From: Gordonia terrae
GTDB lineage: Bacteria > Actinomycetota > Actinomycetes > Mycobacteriales > Mycobacteriaceae
DNA: 64,000 bases
Direction: 5' to 3'
Assembly: GCF_001698225.1 (NCBI RefSeq)
Contig: NZ_CP016594.1
Coordinates: 682,001 to 746,000 of the forward strand
Each line of letters begins with the position of its first letter. The first letter of the stretch is position 1. The notes beneath the pieces were generated by a model. That model made no database searches and had not been told where the DNA came from. It was given only the letters and a program-made list of their open reading frames with translations. Position numbers and translations under genes: made by a program. Positions 62,535 through 64,000 of the stretch are shown piece after piece.

Positions 62535-64000
62535 CGCGTGCGGGTGGGGTCGCCCGTTCGCGTGTCGGCGACGGACCCGGTGACGTCTTCCTGCGGTCCC
62601 TCGGCGGGGGCGAAAGCCTGCGGCGCCGATGCGGCGATGGCTGCCTCCTCCGCGCGCCGTTCCTCGTCGCTGCTCATCGTCTTGAGGGCGACCTCCTTGA
62701 TGAGCGTGATGGCGATGAAGCTCAGCGCCGCCATGACTGCCGCGACCAGGAAGATCCGGGCCGTTCCGTCGCCGTACGCACCGCGGACGATGGCCGCGAT
62801 CGGAGCCGGCAGCTCGTTCAGATTGGCCAGGCCGGCCGCGCCGCCACCGGTCTGTCCGGACCCGATGCCCAGGGCCCCGAGACCCTTGGCGATGAGATCG
62901 GTGACGTGGTTGGACAGGATCGCACCGAGCACCGACACACCTGCGGCGCCGCCGAGTGAGCGGAAGAAGGTGACCGTCGAGGTCGCCGCGCCGAGGTTGT
63001 CCGGGCTGACGTTGTTCTGCACCGCGAGAACCAGGTTCTGCATCGTCATGCCCATGCCGCAGCCGAGAACGAACAGGAATGCACCGACCAGGACCATGTC
63101 CGTGTGCGCGTCGATCGTCGCGAGCAGGCCGAAGCCGATCGTCATCATCGCGGCACCGGCGACGAGGAATCGCTTCCACCGTCCGTACCGGGTGATCAGG
63201 TTGCCGGAGACGGTCGCCGACAGCATCGAACCGATGACCATCGGGAGGGTCAGCAGGCCGGCCGCGGTGGGCGAGTACCCGCGGGCGATCTGGAAGTACT
63301 GGCCGAGGAAGACCGCGCCGCCGAAGAGAGCGACACCGACGCCGATGCTGGCGAGGGTCGCCAGGGCGGTGGTGCGATCCCGGAAGATGTGCAGCGGGAT
63401 GATCGGGCTGGACACCTTCGACTCGACGACGACCGCGGCGACGAGCAGCGCCACACCGAGCGCGACGAGCCCGTACGAGGTCAGCGACGCCCAGTCGAAG
63501 TTCTTACCGGCCAGCGTGACCCAGATCAGCAGGGTGCTGACACCGGAGGCGATGAGCGCGGCGCCGAGGTAGTCGATGCTGACCTTCTTGCGCACGACCG
63601 GAACATTCAGCGTGCGCTGGATGACGACGAGGGCGAGGACGGCGAGCGGGACGCAGACGTAGAACGTCCAGCGCCAGCCGAGCCAACTGGTGTCGACGAC
63701 GACGCCGCCGATGAGCGGACCGGCAACGGTCGCAACCGACATCACCGCGGCCATCGGGCCCTGGTACCGGCCGCGTTCGCGCGGGCTGAACATCGTCGCG
63801 ACGACGATGACGACCAGCGCCTGCAGACCGCCGAGGCCCAGACCCTGGATGACGCGGAAGCCGATCAGCATGTCGACCGAGGTGGAGAGTCCGGCGAGGA
63901 CCGAACCCAGGGTGAACAGGAACAGGGCGCCCTGCACCAGCAGCTTCTTGCTGACCAGGTCGGCGAACTTGCCCCAGATGGGCGTGGTCGCGGTCGACGC
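62531..64000 (-). CDS. MFS drug-efflux transporter, DHA2 (EmrB/QacA) type, 5' end outside window
   Basis: At least 490 residues; the N-terminus lies beyond the window. The visible part includes PIWGKFADLVSKK (MFS motif A form), MLIGFRVIQGLGLGGLQALVVIVVA, and GPLIGGVVVDTSWLGWRWTFYVCVPL (motif C region), typical of 14-helix DHA2 exporters. The C-terminal cytoplasmic tail is charged and ends DPTRTR. The exported compound is unknown. Co-transcribed with the universal stress protein gene. Confidence 0.92.
   Translation of the reverse strand, partial: ASTATTPIWGKFADLVSKKLLVQGALFLFTLGSVLAGLSTSVDMLIGFRVIQGLGLGGLQALVVIVVATMFSPRERGRYQGPMAAVMSVATVAGPLIGGVVVDTSWLGWRWTFYVCVPLAVLALVVIQRTLNVPVVRKKVSIDYLGAALIASGVSTLLIWVTLAGKNFDWASLTSYGLVALGVALLVAAVVVESKVSSPIIPLHIFRDRTTALATLASIGVGVALFGGAVFLGQYFQIARGYSPTAAGLLTLPMVIGSMLSATVSGNLITRYGRWKRFLVAGAAMMTIGFGLLATIDAHTDMVLVGAFLFVLGCGMGMTMQNLVLAVQNNVSPDNLGAATSTVTFFRSLGGAAGVSVLGAILSNHVTDLIAKGLGALGIGSGQTGGGAAGLANLNELPAPIAAIVRGAYGDGTARIFLVAAVMAALSFIAITLIKEVALKTMSSDEERRAEEAAIAASAPQAFAPAEGPQEDVTGSVADTRTGDPTRTR

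Noticed and set aside
1-64000. CRISPR arrays, tRNA or rRNA genes, prophage genes.
   Set aside because: No regularly spaced direct repeats, no cloverleaf-like segments with conserved TTCGA loops in intergenic DNA, and no phage structural genes were recognised.

Overview
The window is high-GC actinobacterial DNA, most likely from a mycolic-acid genus of the Mycobacteriales close to Gordonia (genus is inferred; there is no rRNA to confirm it). Evidence: an antigen-85-type mycolyltransferase, egtB-egtD, mycobactin-type genes (salicylate synthase, salicyl-AMP ligase, MbtL/MbtM/MbtN homologues), IdeR/DtxR-type iron boxes, a ClpC2-like protein, and a block matching the M. tuberculosis Rv0427c-Rv0433 gene order (xthA, GNAT, def, DUF3263, LytR_C, sodC, carboxylate-amine ligase).

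Layout. 1-1317: an IS110-family element cut by the window edge, ending against an intergenic repeat. 1.4-14.4 kb: flippase, M1 peptidase, DoxX, a DUF5709-type acidic protein, a TetR-controlled operon (glycosyltransferase, SnoaL-like protein, mycolyltransferase) with a 29-bp operator palindrome, a cupin, a ClpC2-like protein with two operator palindromes, egtB-egtD and an LLM oxidoreductase. 14.6-22.5 kb: a SHOCT protein, a complete dipeptide/oligopeptide ABC transporter, thiD with a TPP riboswitch, and a small GNAT behind a CRP-type site.

22.5-46.6 kb is the main find: an iron-regulated siderophore locus with two biosynthetic logics. The mycobactin side has salicylate synthase, salicyl-AMP ligase, an NRPS (ArCP-ArCP-Cy-A-PCP), a fatty-acyl-AMP ligase, an ACP and an acyl-ACP dehydrogenase. 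The desferrioxamine/NIS side has a PLP decarboxylase, an amine N-hydroxylase, an IucB/MbtK-type acyltransferase and a DesD-like IucA/IucC synthetase. A stand-alone condensation domain, a cytosolic penicillin-acylase-type Ntn hydrolase, a WS/DGAT-type acyltransferase, a membrane-anchored MTB12-like protein, a siderophore-binding lipoprotein and a siderophore-interacting reductase complete it. The predicted product is a lipidated salicyl-oxazoline/hydroxamate siderophore, perhaps of the nocardichelin type. The NRPS carries an exactly duplicated aryl-carrier segment.

46.6-53.2 kb: inverted-repeat cluster, then the Rv0427c-Rv0433-like block interrupted by a secreted lipase with its own candidate iron box. 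53.3-64 kb: DUF1304 protein, TetR regulator, mrpAB-C-D-E-F-G cation/proton antiporter operon, a lipoprotein, a tandem universal stress protein and the 3' part of a DHA2-type MFS exporter. No tRNA, rRNA or CRISPR array was seen.
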